Shown one piece after another: positions 47,548 to 59,340 of a stretch of 64,000 nucleotides of DNA. The notes beneath the pieces are model-generated. The model worked only from the letters and a program-made list of their open reading frames with translations, searched no databases and was not told the DNA's origin. Each line of letters starts with the position of its first letter. Position 1 is the first letter of the stretch. The position numbers were made by a program, and so were the translations under genes. Source of the stretch: Atriophallophorus winterbourni (taxonomy: Eukaryota; Platyhelminthes; Trematoda; Plagiorchiida; Microphallidae); NCBI GenBank assembly GCA_013407085.1, contig JACCGJ010013225.1, positions 48,305-112,304 on the forward strand, given 5' to 3'.

Positions 47548-47660
47548 ATAATGTACATTCGAATGATGTCCATCGGCAAGTTGCTTCGAAAGAAGTTACG
47601 CTGATGAGGTCTAGTTTGATAACGAAACCTCTGCAGTCAACAATACCTGCTAGGAGAACA
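47548..47660 (+). repeat. PLE 2 upstream terminal repeat, inverted, with hammerhead core
   Basis: Inverted copy of 46216-46325 placed 60 bp before RT motif A, so it replaces the missing 5' half of the ORF. CTGATGAG at 47601-47608 and GAAA at 47624-47627 form a hammerhead core antisense to the PLE. Confidence 0.6.
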
Positions 47661-48129
47661 TGTATGACATACAATCCCGTACTGAGACACAAGTTTTTAA
47701 CGCTTAAAATGCCTTCCTACTGTGCTAATTCGATTATTAATTTGCCCAACTAATCCTACTTGGCCAGGGATTTTCTACTGTTGCTAGGATGAGACTTGTA
47801 CATGCATTTGTTTATAGATGCTTAACTGCTCTTCACTTAGGTGATGACTACTGGATGACACTAAAAAATATTTAATCAGCATTCTGATTCTGTTAACATC
47901 TTAAGATATTTGAATCTTTCGAGCATTTCAGGGTACAGAAATTACTTTAGCCTAGTCAGTAAAATTTCAAAATCTTAAATGACTTCATTACATTAGGATT
48001 CATTGGCAAGTCATTAAGTTCACAAGGTTTCAGCTCGAGACAAACCCTCTATGTTGGGTGATATTACATTATCATAATCAAAAACGAGATTTACTTTGCG
48101 TGAAATATCCCTTTCTACCTGGAACAAGC

Positions 48130-48240
48130 CAGGTAGAATGTTTAACCATTTAAAAAGCTGTAAAATATGAAAATACATTCGATTGTGATGTACATCAATG
48201 GTCGACAGCGACCGAAGGAGGCAAACAACAACAACATAAC
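48130..48240 (+). repeat. C2HC-tailed LINE, tail only, copy 7
   Basis: Terminal 80-100 bases: GTTTAACCATTTAAAAAGCT, GATGTACATCAATGGTCGAC, AGCGACCGAAGGAGG. No coding part remains. Confidence 0.6.
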
Positions 48241-49025
48241 ACCAACGTGTAGATGATCTGTGTTATGCCAATATGCCCCGCTCTTCTATGCCTACTGGAC
48301 AGCCGTGAGTAAAGAGAAAATCACAACCGTCAATAAAATTGTCTATTCCCTGAAAACATGAATATTACATTATCTCTACAATAAACGATACTCATATGCG
48401 TCCGCGATCAATATCATTTGATGCTCGAACGATAGTTCATATACTGACTATACTTCAGTCTGCCTCACTCTTGCTTCGACGTATGGGTATGTTTGTACGC
48501 TTTTCTCCCTCTAAGTCGTAGCACCAACTTTCGTAATCCTTTTGTCGGTCAGCTACATTATAAAGTTAGTCCTTAATTTTTAAATTTTTTATGTACAACT
48601 TGGTCAAGGCGTATTAACGAGGTTTTATTGTTGTTGAAGTTGATTTTTGTTTAAATGATTATATTACTAAACTTGTAGTTTTAAAATTATTTTGTGTTAT
48701 TGTATTTTTTCTTTCACATATAGCGGTCATTTTCTTGTTTAAATCTCTGTTCTCGTCATCTGGATCAATCATGTACACTACCATATTTTACTCTGAATTT
48801 TTTTACAGTACTTTGTGTCATTTTTAATTTTAAAAAAATCGGACAATGCTCCGGTAAATTAATCAATTTAATTTATTATCTTAGATCTTCATTTATTTTA
48901 TTTTGGGTTTTAAATGACTATGAATGGAGCATTTGTCTTCATTTATATCAGTATCAGTATCACTGGGCGATGACGACGAGGTCGAAACGAGGGCCCAGAT
49001 TCTTGCTGAGGTGCGCTTGAAAACA
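48241..49025. other. No recognisable gene
   Basis: AT-rich, with poly-T stretches; nothing identified. Confidence 0.4.
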
Positions 49026-49029
49026 CCCG

Positions 49030-50430
49030 CAAATACCAGGATTGATTAGTAGCAAATTTACTCCAGGGTATAATACCTGATGACTAGAAACGAGCGTCGG
49101 TGATTGCTATAAAAATGGGTCATATTTCTATAGAGAAATAAGCGTGATTATCATTCTTTTTTAATGTTTGGGAAAAACAAATTCATCACCAGGTATATTA
49201 GCATTTTTAGTGAATTTCTTACTATGCAATGCTCAGCACGGATTAGGTAATGTAATATCCTGTCAAATGTATTTCCTGAGATTTCTTGATAAATTTAATT
49301 TAATTGATACCCAGTGTAGTGCCTCGGGTAGAAGTGCTTGGTTCACAATAATTTCTCATCTTTGTAAACGAACTGGTTGTCTGTATAAGTTCATGTTTAT
49401 TACTGTTTATAGATAATGTTGAGATCTAGGGTTTTGACAGCAGAGATAATATGATCTAGGGTTCAGAAAAAGCTAATGGGATTGACTGAGAAATTGAAGA
49501 TACTACTGAACTTGTGGAAGAGCTGCATTCTGACAACCGATTTGTCAATGATACAAATAAGAGTCAGCGATCAAACCACTTGAGTCCCTGCGGCTCAGAT
49601 GTTAAAAGATCTCATCATCCCTTTTACGGGAAGTTTCAAGTGGTCTGCTCACTATGTCGAAGCTAAAAAGAAGACAAGCTTGAAACATTCAGTACTGTCT
49701 TGCTGGAAACCTTCGATATTCACTATCCTATACAAGATGGTTGAGCGATTTCATTTAGAATACTGTGTTTAATCCCATAAACCGTACTTAAAAAGATATT
49801 TAGCTCCCAGAGAAGTCCACTGCCTTGCAAATAAGATTGTTGAGTTTCAGACATGGAAACGTAGGAGTAAAGACGAATGGATCTCGATCTGTTCTTACTT
49901 CATGTGGAGGCTGCGATTAGATGTCTTTGAGATATAGAAGGATTTATGGGAGATAATATTACTGTCTCACTTAGGTTTGATTTAAAACTGTGATACCGAT
50001 TAGCTCAATAAAACTGTTGGAAGCTGGACCCAAGCAGCTGCATGGTCAGCACATATTCAGCAACTAGTTGATTAAGCAATAAAATATTCTCTCAGTTGGC
50101 ATGATAAATAACACAAACATCCTAAGCTTCAAAATTGAATTAGATGCCTTGTTTCTAAATACTGTCTCAAAAATGGAAAGACGAAAAACATATTTTTATT
50201 GTCCACGCAGTTTTTGTTTAAAGGGGTTTCTGATGTGAATCCAAACCTTATTTTCAGATATCCAGAAACAAGCGGGTGTAAACCATATTAACTCTATAAA
50301 TTCCATTTTGAAGTGTTGTCTGCTCAATGGAATATCACCGTAACAATTTCTGGGTGTATAAGAAGCTTTCTTATACTGATCCTAATTCAGACACCTTCAG
50401 CAATGTGCAACTTGAACTTGAACGACGATT
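49030..50430 (+). pseudogene. CR1/Perere-like LINE, second copy, heavily decayed
   Basis: Nucleotide match in order to 3705-5440: the GGGTATA-TACC-GATGA-T-GAAACGAGCG block near 49065, later CTGAACTTGTGGAAGAGC near 49510, AAGTGGTCTGCTCACTATG near 49640 and the tail near 50230-50430. No frame survives beyond 80 codons. Confidence 0.7.
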
Positions 50431-50489
50431 AGTTATTTCTGTTCAATTTGATGATTTCTTTCAGTTCTAATTTTTGGTTTGCACACGAA

Positions 50490-50830
50490 GGCACATTCAA
50501 CAGTTAAGTAAGTAGTGTACGAGGCTGAAATCCAGCACACACATTTTATCATCCGTGTAGTATCGCGCTGAACACACTCTCTGAAGAACTAGTTTCGGTA
50601 GCTTCAGTACGTGTATCTCCTCGCCTATTGGTGAAGATAGATTTTCTGTTGCATTCCAGATTAACCTCATACCAGAGGAAATTCGTAGAGATATTGTTTG
50701 AAATAATGGACGCTCTTCTGTAGGATACCACCGTAAGAAATCTGGACGCTCGATTGGAGACTCAGCCACAAATTTTCCTGTGCAAAATAAACTGTACTTA
50801 AACACTGGCCCGATAAACGTTGGCAGGGGC
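50490..50830 (-). repeat. TTCAG-family repeat copy
   Basis: Minus strand GTGGCTGAGTCTCCAATCGA and GCGTCCAGATTTCTTACGG match 54970-55030. The pentanucleotide tail is missing. Confidence 0.55.
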
Positions 50831-51535
50831 TCTTTATGAACTATTACAAAAAATAATCAATTTTTTATTCTGAAAAAAACGACAAAACAGCGTGAAATTC
50901 TTTCATAAATATCAAAAACTTTTTGTCTGAGATTTTCGTTTTTGATGAAATTAGCTGCCTGCTATCATCTTATCAACCGATTAGATGTGCAACATGCATT
51001 AAATTTTTCACCTTTCGCTGATGTGACTGTAATGGATAGATGTGAGTTTTCCTATTATATCCACATAAATCATGGACTCCGAGGCAACCACAGAAACACG
51101 AGGACTTCGCATGGAGAAATGTTATAATGTTATTATTGTGTGTTGTCTATGTACAGATGGTAGTCTACAGATGAATATTGTTAACTGAGTGAAGAAACAG
51201 AAAATCAATGAATTGTCGGTGATGACGATAAAATGTCTACAGATCAATAAAGTGCTAGGGGTAATCGAGATATTACGTTAATGTCAAAGTTAACAAACTA
51301 AGATGATACAACGCATAAGACTGTAAATATCACTAAAGACCACCCTTCGTTAGAGCGTCGGAAGGTTAAAAAGGCGCTTGATATCAGCTGACGTTGTAAA
51401 TGAGGGTTTCCAGGCCAGTGAACAGTTCGGTTATAACGTGCGTATAAACAGAAAATGGGACGTTTTCATCATTATAATAGAATTTGTCAGATGGTACAAT
51501 GGTCCGTCACCTTTTTCGGCCATTTGACTTCAGGG
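50831..51535. other. No recognisable gene
   Basis: AT-rich flank between a repeat copy and the gypsy remnant. Confidence 0.35.
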
Positions 51536-51536
51536 T

Positions 51537-51935
51537 CTAAAAGATTTTGTCCCAATGAAGGGGATTGTTAGAGACTGATTGTGATCGTTTCGGGGGTTGA
51601 GTTGACCGTAGAAAAACATCAGTGGGAATAGATGAAATACGGTGTTTAGGGTCTGTGGCATTTGAGAGATATATAGTTGTTTGGGGCGTGAGGGCAGATT
51701 TGACAAAGACAGCTATTAAACGGTCAATGCTAACTGTATCTTGCGCATCACTTTTGTGGATGACAAAATATTTCGGTTGTTTAGAAATCACCTTGAATTG
51801 CCTAGTGTATGGCAGTTGGAGGTATTTTCGAATTCGGTCGCTTCTGACATAAACGGAATCACATGTTTTCAAATCACTTGGGACATAGACAGGAGGGGAG
51901 TGTGGTGCACTTCGAAGATCGGGTAATTCACGCAT
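51537..51935 (-). pseudogene. Gypsy B integrase C-terminal domain
   Basis: VYVPSDLKTCDSVYVRSDRI, PYTRQFKVISKQPKYFVI and DTVSIDRLIAVFVK match the post-core domain of trematode gypsy integrases. The piece is open for 132 codons. Confidence 0.68.
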
Positions 51936-52109
51936 GGATGTACGTAAGCCGTTGACGTAATTCGGAATGTAGACGTCAACAAGTATATCGGAGGATTTTA
52001 TGACTTCACCAGGAAAGCAAGGAGGGGTGTCATATACCTTATCTGCTGTTGAACACCCGAAATCACTTATAGAGGTACGAATACCGAAAAAAATGAAGGT
52101 TAGGTATTC

Positions 52110-52690
52110 TGACTGTTACGTCTGTGACGTGAGTAACGTGTATTCCACCCGTTTCTCAGTTCGACAAATTCAAAACCACAATTCGGATGTTATACGGTAC
52201 TGTAATTAGCAACAATTAAAACAACAATAATTATACAAACCTCAACTGTAAAGGAACTTCAGCAAACAGGAGACAAAATACTCCAGAATCAATTATATCA
52301 AATGCAAACAAGTTCAATGACGATCTGAGATATAAATAGAATGAAAGGAGTTACCAAAATTGCCGTTGAAAATGTCTATTAAAGACAAGACACCCAAAAG
52401 TGGCGTCAAAATGCAAGCCAATTACAAGTGCCAAAAATGGCAACCAAATTAAACAACAATGACCGAAAATTGCCAAAACGAACAATTCAAACAAATAATT
52501 GACCAAAGGCGTGTAAAGAAAAGATTTACAATATCAAGTTTTTAATAACAAAAGAAATGTTTTCCATCAAATACAGCATAAATATAAATTAGCGGAAAAT
52601 GTAATCAACAAAATTTAGATTCTGGAAATTGTTTCAAAATATAAGGTAAAGACGAAGGAAAAGAAAGAATTTCATAAAGTTGCATCTTAC
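52110..52690. repeat. Diverged LTR relative inside gypsy B integrase
   Basis: Shares ordered blocks with the LTRs at 57497 and 59663: CCACCCGTTTCT-AGTTCGAC, ACAAACCTCAACTGTA, AAAATGTCTAT, AGACACCCAAA and ATGGCAACCAAATT. It lies between integrase core and C-terminal domain, so it is a solo-LTR-like insertion. Confidence 0.6.
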
Positions 52691-52825
52691 ACTGACCAGT
52701 ACTCTATCTTTTCATGTTACATATAGGTGGCTTTCAGTTGACTGTGGAATCTCTCAACTAGACCGTTAGAGCGAGGGTGATACGTAGTAGACTGAATTTG
52801 GTTTGCTCATACCAACTTATTCAAT

Positions 52826-53270
52826 TTAAGAAACAATGTGGATTGAAATTGCTACCTCGCGATTAGTATCAATGGTAGATGGGGTACCATAATTGCTAAT
52901 CCAATTTTTCAGGAAAGATTTAGCGATAGTTTGTGCTGTGGTGTCGGTAATGGTATCAGCAATGAACCAGAGGGTGGAACGGTCAATGTAAGTGAGAATA
53001 TATGTGAAACCGCTTGATTCAGCATGATGGCCGATTAAGTCGATGTGCAAATGTAGGAAACATTCGTGTGCTTGAGTTAAAGATCCAGAGGCGCTTATTG
53101 AACGGCGCTGGACTTAACTGTGTTGACACTGGATGCAATATTTGGTCTACAATTAAATATCTTTCGACATGTTTGGCCATAAAACGGTCACTGGTCAATT
53201 CGCGGTGGCTCGAATACCAGAATTGGATAAACCTTGGAGTTGATTACATACCTGACGTCTGACAGATTGG
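52826..53270 (-). pseudogene. Gypsy B integrase zinc finger and core
   Basis: The finger region (53270-53060) has VRRQVCNQLQGLSNSGIRAT in a broken frame. The core (53050-52826) reads HIDLIGHHAESSGFTYILTY and NYGTPSTIDTNREVAI, the latter where T-DRG is usual. Confidence 0.7.
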
Positions 53271-53547
53271 GGAATAATGGGAGATGGTTCTTTGGTTGGG
53301 AAGGCACAAAGTATGGACAAATATGAATCACGAAGAGGAACTTGGTTTTCAAGGTTAGAACTAGTATGTCGATAGTGTTGATGCCATTGTCCTTCTGTTG
53401 GGCAAATGCTAATTGCCTGAGACTGAATGGTTGGTGGTTGACTGCATGTATTTACATACGGGAAATTGCGTCTGCATCTGTTTCAGACGATGCAGATGGA
53501 TAACAAACGTCGGTGTTTAATTGTGAGATATAATCCAAGTGACAAAT

Positions 53548-53811
53548 TTATCGAGCTAAATATCGATACAGTGGTGCAGCTACAGCCAACGTTTGGGCTT
53601 TGTGATCTGTCATTACTGTGAAATCACGGCCTTCAAGCAAATGTCTGAAATGTCGTATCGCCAGTAACTCACGACCGAACGTACTGTATCGAATTTGAGC
53701 TGCTTGAAGACGACGACTGAAGAAAGCGAGTGGCGAGCATTGGGTTTCGTTGATAGATAAGTCAGTGAAGTAACTTTGTTTAGAGCAGATTGCTCGAATG
53801 ATCTGATTCAT
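53548..53811 (-). pseudogene. Gypsy B RNase H fragment
   Basis: PLAFFSRRLQAAQIRYSTFG, RELLAIRHFRHLLEGRDFTV and MTDHKAQTL, a standard gypsy RNase H. Confidence 0.78.
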
Positions 53812-53890
53812 TTTAAATTCACGTTTTTCCCACGTAACAATCAGTCAATGGTCGTGAAATCATAGCACATTGTGGAACAAAGCGTCTATA

Positions 53891-54469
53891 TTAGTTGACC
53901 AAACCCAAGAAACGTCTGACATGACGGATGTAGCTGAGACATCGATATTGTTCGAACAGACCAAATGCTGTGGTTATGGCAGTTTTGAGAACATCGTCCT
54001 CAGCTACGGGAATTTGATGATATGTGCGCACTAAATCTAACTTCGAAAACACAGATTTTCCGTGAAGAAAGAGTGCAAAGTCATGTACGTGCGAAATAGG
54101 ATATCGAGCTGCGATCGTTACATGATTTAAAGCACGATAATCGCCACATGAACGCCAGGCATCCGTTTTGTTCTTTTCGACCATGTGGAGAGGTGTAGCC
54201 CGAGGTGAATTTAATAGGCGGATTATTCCGTGGTACATCATATGTTCGAATTCTCGTTTGGCAGCTTCAAGTTTGTTAGGTGCCAGTCTGCGTGGTTTAC
54301 TAAAAACCGGGGGTCCACGGTTTGAAATATGGTGTTTGAGGTCATGATACAGAGGGGTGTCGTGTGCACAGGATTTGAAGATATCCGAAAATTCTCTACT
54401 GAGGGAAACGTAATTCGGTGCCGTTTCTGGAATCAGGACTCGAATAGTTTGTATAGGTAACTTACACAA
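53891..54469 (-). pseudogene. Gypsy B reverse transcriptase fragment, catalytic part deleted
   Basis: [54 protein letters not shown] and [16 protein letters not shown]. It then jumps to [11 protein letters not shown], skipping the YxDD-bearing palm segment. Confidence 0.8.
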
Positions 54470-54944
54470 ATGCCGATGGCGTTAATCATTTTGACATTGT
54501 CGGTGAGTTTTCGTGTACTCACGTTGACCAAAAGATTAACATTTGAGAGGAATGTCTAAATACGCGTTAGTTTGTAAAAGTCACTACAAACTAACATTGT
54601 CTTTAAAAAAGCAACACGTGTCCTAAATCTACTCATACAGGTATTTGGGAAATTTTCGCTTAAAATATTCCCAAGGATCATGCTTCCAATGAACCACTAG
54701 GTTGAAGTTATGGGAAATGGCCAAGAAGCTCCATAGTGTAAACGGTGCCGTCTCAATGTATAAAATTACCGCTTTCGTGTCCAGACATTCACAAAAAATT
54801 GGCGCAGGTTTTACATTAGTCGCTCTTGGCAGCATTAAATTGTTTCAATCCGACTATGAAATGCTGTTGCACTGGTCATTGATGAATCGAAGTGGTATTG
54901 AAGAACGGATACCATCTGTTCACCTTTCACGTTTTTTTAATGAG

Positions 54945-55145
54945 GTTCAGTTCAGTTCAGTTCAGTTTGCACAGGACGATATGTGGCAGAGTCGCCAATC
55001 GAGCGTCCAGATTTCTTCCGGTGGTATTCCAAAAAGAGCGCCCACCACTTCAAACAAAATAGGTTCACAGATTTCTTCTGGTAGGATGGTTACCTGGAAT
55101 GTAGAGCAAAAACTCCCCTCACCAAAGGTGAGGAGACATTAGTGC
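54945..55145 (+). repeat. TTCAG-tailed repeat copy
   Basis: It begins with a TTCAG run (54949-54970) followed by GCACAGGACGATATGTGGCA, CCAATCGAGCGTCCAGATTT and a small CCTCACC/GGTGAGG hairpin near 55118-55135. Copies at 50490 and 61515. Confidence 0.6.
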
Positions 55146-55182
55146 ATTTCAAAGACCAGGTAAATACAATATCATTACTCAG

Positions 55183-55545
55183 TTAGGGGCAAAATGCAGG
55201 AAATAATGAGCTCCATACGGCATCAAGTCTATTCTTGAAACACATTACAGAGTTGGAGTTCACGACATCTTCAGGTAGGCAGTTCCAGTAGCTTACTACT
55301 CTTTCAATGAAGAAGTGCTTACGAGCATTTGACCTGACATGTGGTCTGCGATCATTTCCTTCTGACTGATATCCAACGTTCGAACTTAGATTTGTTTTTC
55401 GACAGGCGTGGATCAATCATGTTCCGTAGGTTCCTTATCCTCGGATGGTTACACCTACGTTGGCCTGCCGTAATTTGCCTCATATTCAGAATCTGTGATA
55501 TTTCGGTTGATAGTCCGGCCCACAAAACACCCATTTTCATCCATT
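55183..55545 (-). pseudogene. CR1/Perere-like LINE 3' tail
   Basis: Two minus frames join as RNLRNMI and SEGNDRRPHVRSNARKHFFI, then ERVVSYWNCLPEDVV, the conserved LINE C-terminus of trematode CR1-type elements. Confidence 0.75.
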
Positions 55546-55639
55546 CACCCTATTCTGAAATTGGTCAAGAACGCTTCAATTTGATGGTCATCCCTGAACC
55601 AGCTTAACGTTTCTTGATCGCTCGTGAGCTGGTGCGTTT

Positions 55640-56122
55640 TGAGGATAAATATAAAAATGGTGGTTGCAGGACCGTGTCAGCCAGAGATCTTTCCACGATT
55701 GGTGCAACTTTCTTGATTCTAAGCATGTATGCTGCTTATCAGATTTCCTACATTGGTAACAGTAAATTGCTTCTCGGTGCTCGCTGATGCTCTTCTCGCC
55801 CGCTTCTTTACACTGGCGTGACGTTGTTGGAGTTCATCGTTGACTGGCAAACTTGTTCAGCAGTGCACCGCTCACATTTTGCGCAGGCAGATCGCTGGGT
55901 AGCGCACATGGGTCCCGCTCTCATCCTTGGAGACATTGACTACTACGATTGACGTCTTCGTTGGAAACGTTTCTGGTAAGATCGAATCGCAGAATGGGTT
56001 GTTTGGAGGAAACGTCCGACACCGGATGATCCACTGAAATAACTGCATGAACGGAAGGCAGAGAAAGGCGCCAAAGCCGATTTGGACGATAAAACAGAGT
56101 ATTACGTGCCCTTAGCTCCCTA
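55640..56122 (+). pseudogene. Unidentified coding-like remnant
   Basis: Plus frames carry a hydrophobic segment (TIGATFLILSMYAAYQISYI, 55700) and end EWVVWRKRPTPDDPL, then KAEKGAKADLDDKTEYYVPL, AP and a TAG at 56120. It contains internal stops and frame changes. The composition looks like a real small membrane protein turned pseudogene, but the family is not recognised. It lies between a CR1 tail and the gypsy protease. Confidence 0.3.
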
Positions 56123-56128
56123 GGCTGT

Positions 56129-56604
56129 CTATAACAAAATCTCAGCGGCTAAAGAAATAAATCCCGCAACCGTGAAAATCCATCGCAAGTTATGTAGCAG
56201 ACCGAGGTCGATGAAGAGTGATCGTTGGCCGTATGTGGTTATTCGAGTACCGTTTGCCGCTTGCAGGGTCAATAAAGAGTGGTTTCTGCTTTCTGAGTTC
56301 GTGGGTGGGATGACGCTCAGTTTTGCTACCGTGTCGATAAAAAAACGCATCTTTGTTGAACAATCAGTAACGTAAGATAATCGGCTAGTGGTACTGCCAG
56401 GCAGAGCTGATTGTCATCTTGTGTTTTGAAGCTGAATGAGGAGGTGGAAAAAATGACTTTTGCACCAAAACGGCGATGACAGTAGCGTACACCTGATTTT
56501 CGTGTTCGAATATCTGATCTGGTGTTAAAGTGTTGGTTCGTTTCACTGCGAGAACAGCTTCTACTTCTGTTTTTGTTTTGGATATGTTGAGTCATTTTGC
56601 TCAT
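56129..56604 (-). pseudogene. Gypsy B gag end and protease, active site altered
   Basis: GVRYCHRRFGAKV near 56500 is a degenerate gag knuckle. MRFFIDTVAKLSVIPP then LQAANGTRITTYGQRSL is retropepsin with DTG changed to DTV. Confidence 0.75.
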
Positions 56605-57496
56605 CTAGGATAAAACCTCGTTTAAATGTTCGCTGAAAGTAATAGGAGTGTAAAGGTGTTTGTTGAGTTTGCAGATTGATGTAATACAAGAGTTGTTTCA
56701 GAATTGAACTGCAACTTCGGAAGGCCTGTCTAGGTTACTATCGGCATCCATGATAGCCCAAACTTAGCTCAAAGCATTTAGCAAACTCTGCGACCAGATC
56801 TGTCGTAACACAAGATTGTCGTATTTCTGTGTCCCCTGTAATTTAATCATATGGCGAAATATTTTGGAAGTGAATGCCGAATAACCTCAGAGCCTCGGAA
56901 GTTTTGCTTATCAGTGTAACCAAATCAAGAGATTACTGTAGGTTTGTGTCTATGGAAATGATCTGTGTTTCGTTGATCGTGAATAACATTAACAACTTCT
57001 ATGGCAAAGGTGGTATGAAGAAGAAAAAAAGGATAATGACTTTATTAATGTAGATGAATTTTCAGTAAATTAATTAATTTCTCCGAAAAACCAAGAAAAC
57101 GTGAAATGTATAAAATCACTAGCGTGATCCAAAGCGGTATCGCACAACAAATAAAGTACGGGGCCTAAATTCTTTCGGCTTAGTTAGGCCAAGATGAATA
57201 TGCGGAGGAAATTGAAAAATAAAAATAGAAAATTGAGGAGGAGATTTCAACATCAGTTATCAAAACGTGAGACGCATATTGAACTCTGAAACATCCATCG
57301 ATTAATTAACCATTTATCGGAACAGGTAAAAAAAGAGTTCCTGGATTTATTGGTTCGTGGAAAATGAATGAAATATTGACTTCGTGTGAAGAAAAAGGTT
57401 TTTTTCAAGTAACGATGATCTTGTTAAGTTTATGTTGCATTCACGGAATTGACGATCAATAATTTTGTCGAGAATTAAATCCGCGGAATCACAACT

Positions 57497-58059
57497 TGTA
57501 ACGACTAAAGTCGCTGTTTAACGCGTAGACCACCCGTTTCTTAGTTCGACCATTCAAAACAATGATCCGAGTTTACTACGGTTCTATTAACAAGATCAAT
57601 AGACAATAACAATGGACAAACCTCAACTGTACCGGGTTGTAAAAATGATGTGAGCCAAAAATGCTCAAATGTTCCAAATCACAACAATAAATTCAGCCAA
57701 TGCTGACAAGATAGACTGCCAAATTATAAATGCAAAGGGATAAAATTACCGTCAAAATGTCTATCAAATACTAGACACCCAAATTGGTGTCAAAATCCAA
57801 GTGCCCAAAATGACAACCAAATTTTTAACAACAATGTCTGATAATTGCATTAATAATGAATTAAAACAAAAGGTACACCAAATATGTGAACAGATTTCCG
57901 ATAAGACAATTACAGAAAGCGAGGTTTAACATCTTAATTATAAAGAAATATTAAACAAAAACAAATTCAAGTCACAAAAATCAGTATTTTATAAAAGTCG
58001 GAAATAGAAAGGAAAAAGAAGAATTTCAAAGCTACATGACACTAAACATGTCTCTTAAA
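57497..58059 (-). repeat. LTR (left copy)
   Basis: Starts TGTAACGACTAAAGTCGCTG. Near-identical to the right copy at an offset of 2166. Confidence 0.78.
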
Positions 58060-58626
58060 CCTCCCACCAAATTCTTTCACGGATTCAAAATGTGTAATCA
58101 ACTTAGCTAAAGTGTCTGCAACTTACAATTCGTAAAGCAAACAAAAGGACAATAGAATAAATCAAGTGACTTTATTTAGTGGCGAGTCACACACGCCACG
58201 TCGCATCACCATCACTGGACACATGTGGCTTTTTATAGGGAAAACGTTTGCTAGACAAAGTCCCACCACGTGCTCCGGTTTTGCCACCGTCCCATACAAT
58301 AAGCTCATGCATGTTATCCCACCCGAACGAGCCTTGTGTATTGCATCCTCAAACAACGATATTTCGCGCCATCTAAACAAGACTAATCTACAAAATATTA
58401 TCGTATCCGGTTTTCGAAACACAAATAGTTCATCAGTTATACAACCGTACGGCTTACGCCAATCATACGGATTGTCAAGCTGACCATCTGTCGCCCCGAT
58501 TAAGGCTGGTTCAGTGTCATGTGAACCAGGCCTACATTTTATCTGGGCTGATTTGGTGTCAGGTGAGCCAGGCGTGCTCTCTATTTGATCCGAATTATTG
58601 TCTGGAAATTCAGTCGCAAAATCCGA

Positions 58627-59328
58627 CTAGGCTAATTCAGTGTCAGGTAACTTAGCTTTCCGACAACAACCGACAACACAAACGTCAAGATTCTTCCACT
58701 TAACATCAATAGGAACTATTTCTTGACCATCAACGAGGCTAACAGGCCTTGCTATAGAATCACTTATGCAACCGCTGCACACCTGAGCAAATCTGATCCA
58801 ATCAAATCGCGCTCGACGTAACAAACATTTTGTGAGTTGCTGAAACGTAACGTCTAATCCTTCGCAGGATATAGCGTCCTTCAAATCAGCCCACTGTTGC
58901 TGGAACGCAGTCGGTAAAATATGCACAATATACTCTAAAGTAGTACTTGCGTTCAAAACCGACTGGCACTCCAATAGAGAGAGTATAACTTGACATTTAT
59001 GGATTGACGAAGCGAGAATCGCGAAGCCTTCTGACTGGCCAACCAATAGTCGGGCCTCTCCAAATAACTCATCTAAAACTGAGTGGACCAAAGTACAAGC
59101 TAGGACTGAAGTTCGTCTATGACAGGTGCCATGAGTTAATTTAGAAATTGTAGTATGAGCAACCGCTAAATCCTTTTCCAATTCAAGTTCCGTTTTAGAA
59201 AGTGCACAGTTGCAGTCGAGTCCATGTCTACCAACAGATGGAGATTCAAATTCGTCCGCGCCATTGTGACTATCTTCTACGGACATAACCGAACCACGCC
59301 CTAAGCTTCCTAAACGTTCAGGCATCAT
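58627..59328 (-). CDS. Gag-like ORF of the LTR element (BEL/Pao-type)
   Basis: A 233-codon open frame, ATG at 59328, 335 bp inside the right LTR. VLNASTTLEYIVHILPTAFQ, QQWADLKDAI and LDVTFQQLTKCLLRRARFDW resemble the capsid segment of BEL/Pao Gag (LP-x-Q-W-x... then TF-x-L-F-x-R-A). No zinc knuckle or protease follows in frame; LPDTELA then stop. One of the few long open frames in the window, consistent with a recent insertion. Confidence 0.5.
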   Translation of the reverse strand: MMPERLGSLGRGSVMSVEDSHNGADEFESPSVGRHGLDCNCALSKTELELEKDLAVAHTTISKLTHGTCHRRTSVLACTLVHSVLDELFGEARLLVGQSEGFAILASSIHKCQVILSLLECQSVLNASTTLEYIVHILPTAFQQQWADLKDAISCEGLDVTFQQLTKCLLRRARFDWIRFAQVCSGCISDSIARPVSLVDGQEIVPIDVKWKNLDVCVVGCCRKAKLPDTELA

Positions 59329-59340
59329 AGATGTACAATA

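Larger units (their letters stand above)
51537..56604 (-). mobile_element. Ty3/gypsy element B, shattered
   Basis: On the minus strand in pol order: gag end and protease (56604-56129), RT (54469-53891), RNase H (53811-53548), integrase zinc finger (53270-53060), integrase core (53050-52826) and integrase C-terminal domain (51935-51537). It is interrupted by an LTR-like insertion (52110-52690), a TTCAG repeat and a CR1 tail (54945-55545). Stops and deletions are everywhere. Confidence 0.8.
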
